Shown in pieces: positions 1-7,753 of a DNA stretch of 12,538 nt (the stretch's first letter is position 1; the number at the start of each line of letters is the position of its first letter). The notes below the pieces were generated by a model that did no database searches, was not told where the DNA came from, and was given only the letters and a program-made list of their open reading frames with translations. The DNA is taken from the NCBI GenBank assembly GCA_003453735.1, contig DMNE01000215.1:1-12538 (forward strand), written 5' to 3'. The position numbers and the translations under genes were made by a program. Source of the DNA: Nitrospiraceae bacterium. GTDB taxonomy: Bacteria; Nitrospirota; Thermodesulfovibrionia; Thermodesulfovibrionales; UBA9159.

Positions 1-312
1 GGGCGCTTTGGGAAGAACCTGGACGTTAAGCACATAGACTCTGCCCTTTGAAATCAAGCTATATAATGCCGATTATTACCATAGCCGCGGATATCCCAGA
101 AACAAAGAAAGAGAGGACGGGACAGCGGTACGCGATTATCGCGGGCAATCGACCTTGACCCAAGACATGACAAGGCTTATGTGCAGCGGGGATTCGCTTT
201 ATATGTGCTGTTGAAGAATGCCTCTCTTGCGTTATCGGATTTCCAGAAGGCCTATCGCCTCGGTAACTGGATCGGGTGTGATGTTTTCAGGAGGTGTCAC
301 CAGGGGAGATGA
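1..312 (+). pseudogene. Decayed 3' end of a TPR / TMTC-like gene (paralogue of the next gene)
   Basis: This is the remnant C-terminus of a tetratricopeptide-repeat protein, running in from beyond the left edge. Positions 145-312 read, in frame 1, AIDLDP, then AYVQRGFALY, SDFQKAYRLG and CDVF, ending in TGA at 310-312. This matches the end of the downstream gene (AIELNP, ALLQRGMTVY, QDFRKACQFG, CDVL) residue for residue in spacing. Positions 68-142 continue the same alignment but in frame 2 (ADYYHSRG and AVRDYR against ADYYFNRG and AIADFS), so one base is missing near 143. Further upstream the similarity breaks again, with stops in each frame (for example TAG at 35-37 and TGA at 49-51). Several lesions point to a decaying tandem duplicate rather than one sequencing error. 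It ends 3 nt before the start codon of the next gene, whose RBS (AGGGGAG, 302-308) lies within it. Confidence 0.75.
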
Positions 313-315
313 ACG

Positions 316-2217
316 ATGAAAATTCGCAGTTTGTTACCGATTCTCATCATTTGCCTCTGCGGGGCGATAGCATATTGCAACAGTTTCGAAGTTCCTTTTC
401 ATTTCGATGACTTCTCGAACATTCAGGAAAACCCTCTCATCAAGCATACGGAATATCTTCTCGACCCTTCCGCGTTCTGTTCGCACGTAGACTCGCAGAG
501 CATTGACGCCGTCACGTGCGATTTTTTCACCAGAAGATACATTGGCTATCTTTCTTTTGCCGCCGATTATGCCGTTCATGACCTGGACGTCCGAGGATAC
601 CACATTGTAAACCTCGGAATTCACCTTGTAAATGGGATACTGCTCTATTTCCTGGTTATATTCGCCACTAAAACACCGGTGTTGAAAGACTCCCTGCTTA
701 AGGATTGCGGCGGGACATTGGCGCTCCTCGTGTCGCTCCTTTTTGTCTCGCATCCGGTCCAGACGCAGGCGATCACCTACATAGTGCAAAGGTTCGCATC
801 GCTTGCAACTCTCTTTTACCTGCTTTCCCTCGTGTTGTATGTCAAGGCGAGACTTTCGAAATCACTTAGGATGCATCGTTCCCTTTACGTGCTCTCATTC
901 GCCTCTGCACTGCTTGCGATGAAGACAAAGGAGACCGCTTTTACCCTCCCGATTATGGTAGCCATCTGGGAGTTCGCATTTTTTGAAGGGACTGTGAGGA
1001 CAAGGCTTTACCACCTTGTCCCCCTGTTGTTGACCATGCTTATCATACCTCTGGAAATGATCGGCATCCATAAGCCTCTCCATGAGATCATGGATGAAAT
1101 CGGCTCTGCATCGCGGGTCAAAACCGCTATGCCGCGGCTGGATTACCTGCTGACTCAGTTTCCAGTGATCCTAACTTATATCAGGCTGATATTCTTTCCT
1201 GTAAACCAGAACCTCGACTACGACTTCCCCGTGTATCATTCCTTTTTTATCCCCCGGGTCTACGGATCTTTTGCTGTTCTGGGCGTTATCTTCGGGCTCG
1301 GTATCTATTTTTGGCGTCGCGGCAGAAAAGGTGAGCCCTCCCTCAAACTGATCTCCATCGGCATAACCTGGTTTTTCGTAACTCTTTCTGTCGAATCCGG
1401 CGTCATTCCGATCGTGGACGTCATCTTCGAGCACAGGGTGTATCTCCCCTCTGCCGGGGCCTTTCTCTCTATCGCCACAGGTGCTGTCCTTTTGAAGCGG
1501 AAACTTGCTTTCAGATGGAAAGCGGCGGACAAAACGCTTTCCGTAATTAGTGTAGTTATTATCATATCATTGACTGCTGCCACACTGAATCGAAACACCG
1601 TCTGGCAAGATGATTTCACCCTCTGGGGCGATGTTATCAAAAAGAGCCCGGATAAGGCCAGGGGGTATAATAATTTAGGAAACGATTTTAGAGTAAGCGG
1701 CCGGTATGAACAGGCAGTTGATCTGCTGAAGAAGGCGCTGGAAAGAGATCCGAAGGATCTCAAAGCATATTTTGATCTGGGGCTCATCTACGTGGACCTC
1801 AGGCAATTTGACAAGGCAAAAGAGAATTTCAGCAGGGCGCTGGCGATCAACCCGAAGGCAGCTTACCTTTATAATAATCGCGGTAATGTCTACGGTGAAT
1901 TGAGGCAATACGGAAAGGCTATCGAGGATTATTCCCGGGCGATAGCGCTGTATCCTTATGACGCAGACTATTATTTCAACCGCGGTGTCGAGAGGGTGAG
2001 AACCAAAGAGTACGAGAAGGCCATCGCTGATTTTTCGGAGGCCATCGAACTCAATCCGGAACACTCAAGTGCGCTGCTGCAGCGGGGAATGACAGTCTAC
2101 TTGGTTTCCGGGGATATGTCGCATGCGCTGCAGGACTTCCGGAAAGCATGCCAGTTTGGCAGCAGGATGGCGTGTGATGTTCTTCGATCCGGACTGCAAG
2201 AAGGGGGAAAACGATGA
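316..2217 (+). CDS. TMTC-like GT-C membrane glycosyltransferase with C-terminal TPRs
   Basis: The 633-aa protein has a first membrane segment at residues 5-20, then the acidic DD pair (31-32, in HFDDFSNIQENP) expected in the first extracytoplasmic loop of GT-C enzymes of the PMT/TMTC type. RGYHIVNLGIHLVN (about 93-106) and HPVQTQAITYIVQR (146-159) are hallmarks of bacterial TMTC/DUF1736-type proteins. About ten hydrophobic segments follow to roughly residue 420. The linker RNTVWQDDFTLWGDVIKKSP leads into five TPRs at about 448-615. By family knowledge such proteins use lipid-linked sugars to O-glycosylate proteins on the outer face of the inner membrane; the acceptor here is unknown. The start is supported by AGGGGAG 7 nt upstream. 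The stop overlaps the ATG of a possible 24-codon ORF (ATGA). It may instead be a TPR-mediated scaffold without transferase activity. Confidence 0.85.
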   Translation: MKIRSLLPILIICLCGAIAYCNSFEVPFHFDDFSNIQENPLIKHTEYLLDPSAFCSHVDSQSIDAVTCDFFTRRYIGYLSFAADYAVHDLDVRGYHIVNLGIHLVNGILLYFLVIFATKTPVLKDSLLKDCGGTLALLVSLLFVSHPVQTQAITYIVQRFASLATLFYLLSLVLYVKARLSKSLRMHRSLYVLSFASALLAMKTKETAFTLPIMVAIWEFAFFEGTVRTRLYHLVPLLLTMLIIPLEMIGIHKPLHEIMDEIGSASRVKTAMPRLDYLLTQFPVILTYIRLIFFPVNQNLDYDFPVYHSFFIPRVYGSFAVLGVIFGLGIYFWRRGRKGEPSLKLISIGITWFFVTLSVESGVIPIVDVIFEHRVYLPSAGAFLSIATGAVLLKRKLAFRWKAADKTLSVISVVIIISLTAATLNRNTVWQDDFTLWGDVIKKSPDKARGYNNLGNDFRVSGRYEQAVDLLKKALERDPKDLKAYFDLGLIYVDLRQFDKAKENFSRALAINPKAAYLYNNRGNVYGELRQYGKAIEDYSRAIALYPYDADYYFNRGVERVRTKEYEKAIADFSEAIELNPEHSSALLQRGMTVYLVSGDMSHALQDFRKACQFGSRMACDVLRSGLQEGGKR

Positions 2218-2288
2218 AGCCCTCAGGGAAGAGAGTGAGAAAGATCCGGCGAGGTTGCAACTATGGTACAGTATCTATTTGCCATTGA
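2214..2288 (+). other. Possible 24-codon leader ORF in the gap before the methyltransferase
   Basis: An ATG at 2214 overlaps the stop of the preceding gene (ATGA) and has a good purine-rich RBS (GGGGGAAAA, ending 3 nt before it). It opens a short basic peptide (MKPSGKRVRKIRRG...) that stops at TGA 2286-2288. It is in the same frame as the methyltransferase starting at 2325, which itself has no clear RBS. It may couple translation between the two genes, be the residue of an N-terminal extension lost to a stop codon, or be chance. The rest of 2289-2324 holds nothing recognisable. Confidence 0.25.
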
Positions 2289-2324
2289 AAGGCGGAGATT
2301 GGGAAAACTTACGCAACGCTGCGA

Positions 2325-2975
2325 ATGATAACAAGGCAGTATCAAAAAAGGTACAAGGAAATTTTTGAAGAGGTCCTCCTTGCAGCACCGAAAGGATATT
2401 TCGATGAAAGCGCGCTGCCCTCATATACCCATAACAACCGGTTAATGTCGTGGCTTTTTTGGAAGCGAATCGAGGCGGCTTTATCTCTTGCCGGAGACCT
2501 TCGTAACAAGTCCGTCCTGGATTTTGGCTGTGGCGGTGGAGTGACTTTTCGATATCTTGCAGAGCGGCAGTGCGAAATTGTCGGATGTGATAACCAGTTT
2601 CATCAACTGGCAAAAGATGTTTGCGCCAAGCTTGGCATCGTGGCACACATCCATCAGGACATCTCGGAGATCAGAGGTCGAAAATTCGATGTTATTTTTG
2701 CCCTCGATGTCCTCGAACACATTGAAGCGCCCGATCACATTATTGACAAATTTCTTACGCTGTCTCATGATAAAACTGCTGTGGTGCTCTCCGGTCCAAC
2801 GGAGAATATGTTCTATAGAATCGGCAGGAGGCTTGCTGGTTTTTCGGGACATTACCACCTGCGGAATATCTACGAGATAGAAAAGATGCTGAGTGCAAAA
2901 AAGCTCAAGAAGAAAGTGATGAGAAACTTCTACGGCCCTTTCCCCCTATTCAGAATCAGTTCCTGGACCGCATGA
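2325..2975 (+). CDS. Class I SAM-dependent methyltransferase
   Basis: The 216-aa soluble protein carries a Rossmann-fold methyltransferase core. Motif I is VLDFGCGGG at residues 64-72, the acidic end of strand 2 is IVGCDN (85-90), and the post-motif FDVIFALDVLEHI (121-133) has the DVLEH seen in Methyltransf_11/UbiE-like enzymes. Residues 1-55 form a helical N-terminal cap (ending in MSWLFWKRIE) that may bind substrate. The C-terminal part is basic (KKLKKKVMR). The substrate cannot be read from sequence; the position between two glycosyltransferase-like genes suggests a sugar, lipid or protein of the envelope (inference). The ATG at 2325 has only a weak RBS and is chosen because the frame is closed by a stop 37 nt upstream. 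Its end overlaps the next gene by 4 nt (ATGA), which implies translational coupling. Confidence 0.85.
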   Translation: MITRQYQKRYKEIFEEVLLAAPKGYFDESALPSYTHNNRLMSWLFWKRIEAALSLAGDLRNKSVLDFGCGGGVTFRYLAERQCEIVGCDNQFHQLAKDVCAKLGIVAHIHQDISEIRGRKFDVIFALDVLEHIEAPDHIIDKFLTLSHDKTAVVLSGPTENMFYRIGRRLAGFSGHYHLRNIYEIEKMLSAKKLKKKVMRNFYGPFPLFRISSWTA

Positions 2976-5404
2976 GCAAGGAAAAAGCAGAGGGCGGGGT
3001 AAACAGCGCACAGGGCAGCGGAGGGCGGATTCTCATAATCCTCTTTTTCCTATCAGTGCTGCTGCTCTCTATCACCAAGATTGAGGATACGGACACCTGG
3101 ACCCACCTGAGTTTCGGCCGGTGGATCTGGGAACATAAAGCTATCCCCCTGGTAGAGCCATTTATCGAAACAGGTAAGCCCTTCTCATACAACAACTGGC
3201 TCTTCGGATTTATGTTCTATGCGGCGTATCACTTTTTCGGTGTCTATGGGGTCATTCTCCTTAAGGCGATAACCATCTCTCTGGCCTTTTTCTTTCTTCT
3301 CGGCGATGCCCTGAGACCTTACAGGAGCACCATTGTCGCAACTCTCACAATGACGGGAGCCGTCTACCTCGCACGGTATCGCTTTATCGAGAGACCCGAT
3401 ATTTTTCTCATGCTGTTTCTGGCGTACAGTGTCTTCAGTCTCAATGCGTTCCTCTATGATGGGAAAAGCTACCTCTATGCCCTCCCCTTTGTTCATATGC
3501 TTTGGGCAAACAGCCACACGAGCCTGCCACTTATGGTGATCCCTTTCCTTGCGTTTCTTCTGGGGGGACTCCTGCAGATATACCTCAATAAGAAAGGGGT
3601 ACCCCTGCAAAGGCCACCCACGACGAGTCAGCTCAAGATCATCTTCTTCATCTTCATTGCCTCACTTGCCGCCTCACTCGTGAGCCCTTATTTTGTCGGC
3701 CAGTACACCCAGGGTGCGCAGGTGCTCTCTCAGAGCTGGTGGACGACCCGGATTGGCGAGCTCGTCAGGCCGGAAGAATGGCAAGTGAAAAGGGGAATCT
3801 ACCTCATGACTGTTGCGGTCCTCATGGGCTTTTTGCTCAACTACAGGCGCTTGTCTCTCATCGAATTCTTCCTCGTCATCCCCTTTCTGGCCCTCTCCTA
3901 TTCGGCTATCCGGTTCATTTTCCTTGGCGGGATCATAAGCGGACCGATCATCGCCCGAAATATGTCGGCATTCATCGAATCAAAGGCCTGGAAAGGGTTT
4001 TTCTCCAGGAAGCTGGCCCTGACAGGTGTGGGATTCTTCATTGTCCTGTTCATCGTGCTTTCGATGACAAAAACGATCTACTATTTTCACGTGGAGGAGA
4101 TCAAAGCCTTCGGCTTCGGAGTCAACTATTATTCGATCCCCGAGGATGCGTTGCGGTTTATGGACAAGTATGGGATATCGGGCAAGATTTTCAATGCTTT
4201 TGCCTGGGGTGGCTATATAACGTGGCGTGATTTTCCAAGGAGAAAGGCCTTTGTAGACGGCAGAGGGTTCCAGGACAGCTCGCTTCTCAACGCCCTTGAC
4301 ATGGCACCGGCGAGCAGTGTAGTCATGGACGAGTTACAGAAGCAGCATGGATTTGAAGCGGTTCTCATAGCCTATCCCCGAAAGTGGTCGGGGGTGGAGG
4401 GGATGCTGCCCGATATCGATGTTGCGTTTCCCCACCCTGGCTGGGCCCTCGTGTATTGGGACGACCTGTCACTGCTTTACCTCAGACGGGGCGGTCCCTA
4501 TGACAGCGTCATTGAGAAGAAACAATATAAGGTCATCAAACCTGCAAACGATATCACGGCTGGCAGACTGATTAACCAAGCTTACCGGGAGAAGCTTGTT
4601 CAGGAGCTGCTAAGGAATATCGAGGAAACGCAATCTTCCCGAGCATATATTGATCTGGGTTATGTCTACAATGAGAGCGGACGCTATAGTGAGGCAATTG
4701 CTGCCGGTAAAAAGGCGCTCCAACAGCAGAGAGTGAACGAGGCGGAGGCCCGCAAGGCCATTGCGTATGCTCAGCTTAGGCTGGGCAATACCGCTGAAGC
4801 TATAAAGGATTATAAGCGGGTAGTGTCGATCAACGATGATCCAACAAGCCTTTACAACCTTGGACTGGCTTACATGGAGAAAAATGACAAAAAGAAGGCG
4901 GTGGACTACCTCGAAAAGGCTTTGACCCTCGACAACAACCTCATTTCTGCATATCCCTACCTGATGCGGCTTTATGGCGAGTTGGGCATGAGCGATAAAC
5001 TAAAAGCGGCGAGCCAGGCGTACAGGTCAAATATGGATCTGCTGCAGGGCGAGCAGCATTTCCAGAAAGGTCTCAAGGCGTATCTCGAAAAAGACTATCG
5101 TACGGCTCTTGAAGAATTTCAGAAATCGCTCTCGGTCTATCCTGGCAATCCGGTGGTTTACAGCGATATCGCCTATGTATACTACGACCTGGACGAGCTT
5201 GATAATTCCTATGACTACCAGGCGAAGGCGATCGAGATCGATCCAAATTATGCGAACGCCCATTACGGGTTGGCGCTGGTGTATAAGAAAAGGGGTGACC
5301 GGAGATCAGCGAGGCAACACTGGGAAGAATATCTCAGAATCGCGCCAACAGGATATTATGCGAGAAAGGCGAATGAGGAGATTCAATCGCTCGGAAATCC
5401 TTGA
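2972..5404 (+). CDS. Polytopic GT-C-like membrane protein with C-terminal TPRs
   Basis: The 810-aa protein has an inner-membrane half and a TPR half. After a first membrane segment (about 19-34) comes EDTDTWTHLSFGRWIWEH, with an acidic DTD at 39-41, followed by a conserved-looking loop ending NNWLFGF (74-80). This is the arrangement of GT-C polyprenyl-phosphate-sugar transferases. RPD (141-143) and LWANSHTSLP (177-186) recur in related bacterial membrane proteins. About ten hydrophobic segments run to about residue 365. A soluble domain follows, with the signature GKIFNAFAWGGYITWRDFP and FVDGRGF (about 407-434). Residues 556-795 hold about six TPRs. It likely acts in envelope glycan or glycoprotein synthesis with the two upstream genes (inference). 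Its ATG sits inside the end of the methyltransferase gene. GT-C membership is less certain than for the gene at 316 because overall similarity to it is low outside the TPRs. Confidence 0.75.
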   Translation: MSKEKAEGGVNSAQGSGGRILIILFFLSVLLLSITKIEDTDTWTHLSFGRWIWEHKAIPLVEPFIETGKPFSYNNWLFGFMFYAAYHFFGVYGVILLKAITISLAFFFLLGDALRPYRSTIVATLTMTGAVYLARYRFIERPDIFLMLFLAYSVFSLNAFLYDGKSYLYALPFVHMLWANSHTSLPLMVIPFLAFLLGGLLQIYLNKKGVPLQRPPTTSQLKIIFFIFIASLAASLVSPYFVGQYTQGAQVLSQSWWTTRIGELVRPEEWQVKRGIYLMTVAVLMGFLLNYRRLSLIEFFLVIPFLALSYSAIRFIFLGGIISGPIIARNMSAFIESKAWKGFFSRKLALTGVGFFIVLFIVLSMTKTIYYFHVEEIKAFGFGVNYYSIPEDALRFMDKYGISGKIFNAFAWGGYITWRDFPRRKAFVDGRGFQDSSLLNALDMAPASSVVMDELQKQHGFEAVLIAYPRKWSGVEGMLPDIDVAFPHPGWALVYWDDLSLLYLRRGGPYDSVIEKKQYKVIKPANDITAGRLINQAYREKLVQELLRNIEETQSSRAYIDLGYVYNESGRYSEAIAAGKKALQQQRVNEAEARKAIAYAQLRLGNTAEAIKDYKRVVSINDDPTSLYNLGLAYMEKNDKKKAVDYLEKALTLDNNLISAYPYLMRLYGELGMSDKLKAASQAYRSNMDLLQGEQHFQKGLKAYLEKDYRTALEEFQKSLSVYPGNPVVYSDIAYVYYDLDELDNSYDYQAKAIEIDPNYANAHYGLALVYKKRGDRRSARQHWEEYLRIAPTGYYARKANEEIQSLGNP

Positions 5405-5461
5405 TTTATCCGGTGGCTCACGCAGAAATCGATACGAAATGGGAATAGTATGCCGTTGATA

Positions 5462-5490
5462 TTGATTTTTTTGGGAATCTAAACTATAGT
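5462..5490 (+). promoter_or_regulatory. Sigma-70-type promoter for the NHL lipoprotein
   Basis: A -35 element TTGATT (5462-5467) lies exactly 17 nt before TATAGT (5485-5490) in the AT-rich gap after the TPR gene. Transcription would start near 5497, leaving a leader of about 47 nt before ATG 5544. This argues against the GTG at 5499 as the start of the gene. Confidence 0.6.
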
Positions 5491-5543
5491 AGGGTACTGT
5501 GAAAATAAGAATGAGGATACGGCGCTTGTCATACCATGAGAGA

Positions 5544-6596
5544 ATGAGAAACAGACAGACTATACTGGCCTTGGCGTTGCTGCTTATCGGCATCAACGCG
5601 TGCGCTCCCGGTCCAAGTAAAAGGCAGCTTGAACTTGTGTGGCCCCTGCCACCTGATCAACCGAAGATCAAATTTGTGGACATCATCAGGACGAACCTTG
5701 ATCTGGAAAAAAAGGGTGGACTTGCTGAAGCGATCTTCGGAGAAGAAAGGGCAGAGGGATTCCAGAAACCCTATGGGGTCGCTGTTGATAAGGACGGTAA
5801 AATATACGTTACAGACATCAACAGGGTTTTCGTCTTGGATCTGAAAAAAAAGGACTACGATTTTATCGGCAATGAGCCGGGCGTCGGTCAGTTGAGAAAT
5901 GCCATCGGCATTGCAATCGCATCAGATGGCAGGGTCTTTGTAACGGACGTGTCCGCTGCCCGACTTTATGTATACCGAAACGGAAAGTATGCAGAGGCTA
6001 TTGGAGAAAAAGGTGAATTTGCAAGCCCCAGTGGAGTTGCCCTCGATGAAAAGAACGGGCTTATCTACGTAACAGACACAAGATACCACACGGTCAAGAT
6101 CTTCTCGCTGCTCGACTACAAGCACATCCGGGATATCGGGAAAAATGGATCAGGGATAGGCGAGTTTAATTTTCCGACCAACATCGCGGTCGATGCAGAG
6201 GGTAAGTTTTATGTGGTCGACACAGGCAATTTCCGGGTTCAGATTTTTGGGAAAGACGGCCAATTTATCAGAGCTATTGGAGTACCAGGCGATATGCCCG
6301 GCTCCTTTGCCCGGCCAAAGGGCATAGCGATTGATTCGGAAGAGCATATTTATGTAGTGGATACGGCATTTCAGAACTTTCAGATCTTCGATCAGACCGG
6401 AAAGATTCTGCTTGCTGTCGGTAGCGGCGGAACCGATCCCGGCCAATTCCTGCTTCCTGCCGGGATGACCATTGACGATCAGGACAAGATCTATGTTGTT
6501 AACCAGATACCCGGTACTGTGCAGATTTTTCAGTATCTGGGGGAGAAGTGGAAAGAAAAGATGGAGCAGACAGGTGAGGCGGCTGACAAGAAATAA
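5544..6596 (+). CDS. Six-bladed NHL-repeat beta-propeller lipoprotein (copy 1)
   Basis: The 350-aa protein has a lipoprotein signal peptide: basic MRNRQ, hydrophobic TILALALLLIGI, then INAC with the lipidated Cys at residue 20. Ala at +2 favours outer-membrane sorting by the E. coli rule. The mature start LVWPLPPDQPKIKF is shared with the second copy (LFWPGPPEKPRISY). Six NHL blades follow, each with a GxAxDxxGxIYVxD-type strand: KPYGVAVDKDGKIYVTD, NAIGIAIASDGRVFVTD, SPSGVALDEKNGLIYVTD, FPTNIAVDAEGKFYVVD, RPKGIAIDSEEHIYVVD and LPAGMTIDDQDKIYVVN. It ends FQYLG plus a lysine-rich tail. NHL propellers usually bind proteins or ligands; no catalytic residues are visible. Its partner is probably the cytochrome that follows. 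GTG 5499 and ATG 5511 are alternative in-frame starts, but 5544 gives a proper signal peptide. Confidence 0.9.
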   Translation: MRNRQTILALALLLIGINACAPGPSKRQLELVWPLPPDQPKIKFVDIIRTNLDLEKKGGLAEAIFGEERAEGFQKPYGVAVDKDGKIYVTDINRVFVLDLKKKDYDFIGNEPGVGQLRNAIGIAIASDGRVFVTDVSAARLYVYRNGKYAEAIGEKGEFASPSGVALDEKNGLIYVTDTRYHTVKIFSLLDYKHIRDIGKNGSGIGEFNFPTNIAVDAEGKFYVVDTGNFRVQIFGKDGQFIRAIGVPGDMPGSFARPKGIAIDSEEHIYVVDTAFQNFQIFDQTGKILLAVGSGGTDPGQFLLPAGMTIDDQDKIYVVNQIPGTVQIFQYLGEKWKEKMEQTGEAADKK

Positions 6597-6801
6597 CCAT
6601 GACGAAATCAGAGTCCTAACTGCTCTTGAGGTCGGTGGCTTACCGGGCAACCGTATAAACAGCCCAAAGCTAAGAAGCGAACTGTTCTTTGTTCTTAGGA
6701 TGTGTGAAAAGGCACTGGTAGAGCGTGCAATATGACACAATTTGCCAATAGGGGCAAGCAACAGGAAATGTAACTAGTTATTTTTTAGGTACTTACGAAC
6801 T

Positions 6802-6830
6802 TTGACTCGTTGGCATGTAATTTGTATGAC
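6802..6830 (+). promoter_or_regulatory. Overlapping sigma-70 and sigma-54-like promoter candidates for cytochrome 1
   Basis: TTGACT (6802-6807) is 17 nt from TATGAC (6825-6830), a fair sigma-70 promoter. Inside it lies TTGGCATGTAATTTGTA (6810-6826), close to the sigma-54 consensus YTGGCACG-N4-TTGCW. It has GG at 6812-6813 and GT at 6824-6825 with the required 10 nt between, but T for C in GGCAC and GT for GC. Only one of the two may be real. Either would give a leader of about 70 nt. Confidence 0.45.
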
Positions 6831-6889
6831 TAAATAGGAAAACGTAAGGTTTTACAGGGAAGAAGCTTCCCAAAAAAACCAAGAAGGAA

Positions 6890-6896
6890 GGAGGTG
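6890..6896 (+). promoter_or_regulatory. RBS that fixes the start of cytochrome 1
   Basis: GGAGGTG at 6890-6896 stands 9 nt before ATG 6906. The in-frame GTG at 6894 is part of this Shine-Dalgarno sequence and so is not the start. Confidence 0.85.
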
Positions 6897-6905
6897 AAAT
6901 TAGAG

Positions 6906-7688
6906 ATGAAGAAACTTATCGTACTTCTCCTGGGAGTTGCTATCTTGGCAATTGGAATATCAGCATTTGCGGGTATCTCGAGTACGAAGCACAACCTGAC
7001 TACCGCGGGCTTTTTCACGACCAAAACGACGGCCGCTATTTTCTCGAATCCCACAAATGCTAGTGACACGACGGTCATAACCGTTTGCAGCTTCTGCCAC
7101 ATACCTCACGGAGCCAATATAACAATCGCGGGAGCTCCTCTGTGGTCAAGAGGTACCCCCAATACAGCAGGCTATAGCGTTTATGGTTCCGGTTCAGCAG
7201 GCGGCACTTCAGGTCTGACCCTTGGTGGCACCCCTGTTGGTATCCCCGGGGCTCAATCGCTTACTTGTCTGAGCTGTCATGACGGGACGATATCGGTTGG
7301 TGCCATTTACAAGAATACTGTCCTGCTAACTGCTCCCATGACCGGTGATGTCAATGCAAATGGCATGCTCGTGAAACCTTCGGGGAATACCTCCTACAAC
7401 GCTGACTTCACTCAGGACCTTAGGAACGATCATCCGATCGGTCTTGTCTATGACTTTGGGTATCCGACCCCGCAAAATACGGCCGGTTTGTCTACCACTA
7501 TAAGTGTTTCAGGACCCCCCTTCTATGTCACGGTAGGCGGGAATAATGTGTTCCCGATCTATGGTGGTACTATAGGAGTGGGCACGCTGGAGTGTGCTTC
7601 ATGCCATGATCCGCACACAACGGCTCAACCGGATTTCCTTAGGGATGCCCCTACTACTATCTGTCAAGATTGTCACGTTAACAAGTAG
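6906..7688 (+). CDS. Exported tetraheme c-type cytochrome (copy 1)
   Basis: The 260-aa protein has a Sec signal peptide (MKKLIVLLLG... cleaved after AFA at about residue 22). Four CXXCH heme-c sites follow: CSFCH 61-65, CLSCH 121-125, CASCH 230-234 and CQDCH 253-257. Apart from the four heme-site His there are exactly four more: H29 (TKHNL), H68 (IPHG), H176 (NDHPIG) and H237 (DPHT). All eight Cys are in heme motifs. This is exactly the set needed for four bis-His hemes. The order KHNL, CxxCHxPH, CLSCHDGT, DHP, CxSCHDPH, FLR, CxxCH is typical of doubled-CXXCH cytochromes of dissimilatory metal reducers. Size and heme number resemble OmcE, a filament-forming cytochrome, but filament formation is inference. 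It is likely an electron carrier in the periplasm or at the cell surface. It follows an NHL lipoprotein and ends at a terminator. Confidence 0.93.
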   Translation: MKKLIVLLLGVAILAIGISAFAGISSTKHNLTTAGFFTTKTTAAIFSNPTNASDTTVITVCSFCHIPHGANITIAGAPLWSRGTPNTAGYSVYGSGSAGGTSGLTLGGTPVGIPGAQSLTCLSCHDGTISVGAIYKNTVLLTAPMTGDVNANGMLVKPSGNTSYNADFTQDLRNDHPIGLVYDFGYPTPQNTAGLSTTISVSGPPFYVTVGGNNVFPIYGGTIGVGTLECASCHDPHTTAQPDFLRDAPTTICQDCHVNK

Positions 7689-7721
7689 AATGACAGATTT
7701 CAAAATCGACTCTCAAGACCC

Positions 7722-7753
7722 AAGGGGTGGGCGATTCCCACCCCTTTCTATTT
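7722..7753 (+). terminator. Rho-independent terminator after cytochrome 1
   Basis: AAGGGGTGGG (7722-7731) and CCCACCCCTT (7737-7746) form a perfect 10-bp stem with a 5-nt loop CGATT, followed by the T-rich tail TCTATTT. It lies 34 nt after the cytochrome stop and separates this transcript from the one downstream. Confidence 0.9.

Larger units (their letters stand above)
6597..6905 (+). other. 309-bp non-coding regulatory spacer before cytochrome 1
   Basis: No convincing gene lies here. It holds a perfect 7-bp inverted repeat CTAAGAA/TTCTTAG (6670-6676 and 6692-6698, 15-nt loop) and a 5-bp hairpin TTGCC/GGCAA (6742-6757). It also holds the 10-bp palindrome TAACTAGTTA (6771-6780) followed by six T, the promoter elements listed separately, and a hairpin GGGAAG/CTTCCC (6857-6871) 19 nt before the RBS. 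The palindromes lie upstream of the promoter at distances typical of activator sites. No function can be proven from sequence. Confidence 0.55.

Noticed and set aside
2123..2368. 81-codon open frame overlapping the end of the first TPR gene and the start of the methyltransferase.
   Set aside because: Most of it is out of frame within real genes and it has no RBS or recognisable feature.
3739..4230. 163-codon open frame inside the second TPR membrane protein gene.
   Set aside because: It lies wholly inside a well-supported gene in another frame and shows no domain or RBS.
6600..6653. Partial resemblance to a c-di-GMP-I (GEMM) riboswitch: GACGAAATC, CCTAA, then AGGTCGGTGGCTTACC.
   Set aside because: The GAAA-capped hairpin that must precede GACGCAAA is absent, the CAAA core is altered, and the stretch begins 3 nt after the stop codon. 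A covariance-model scan would settle it; I expect no hit.
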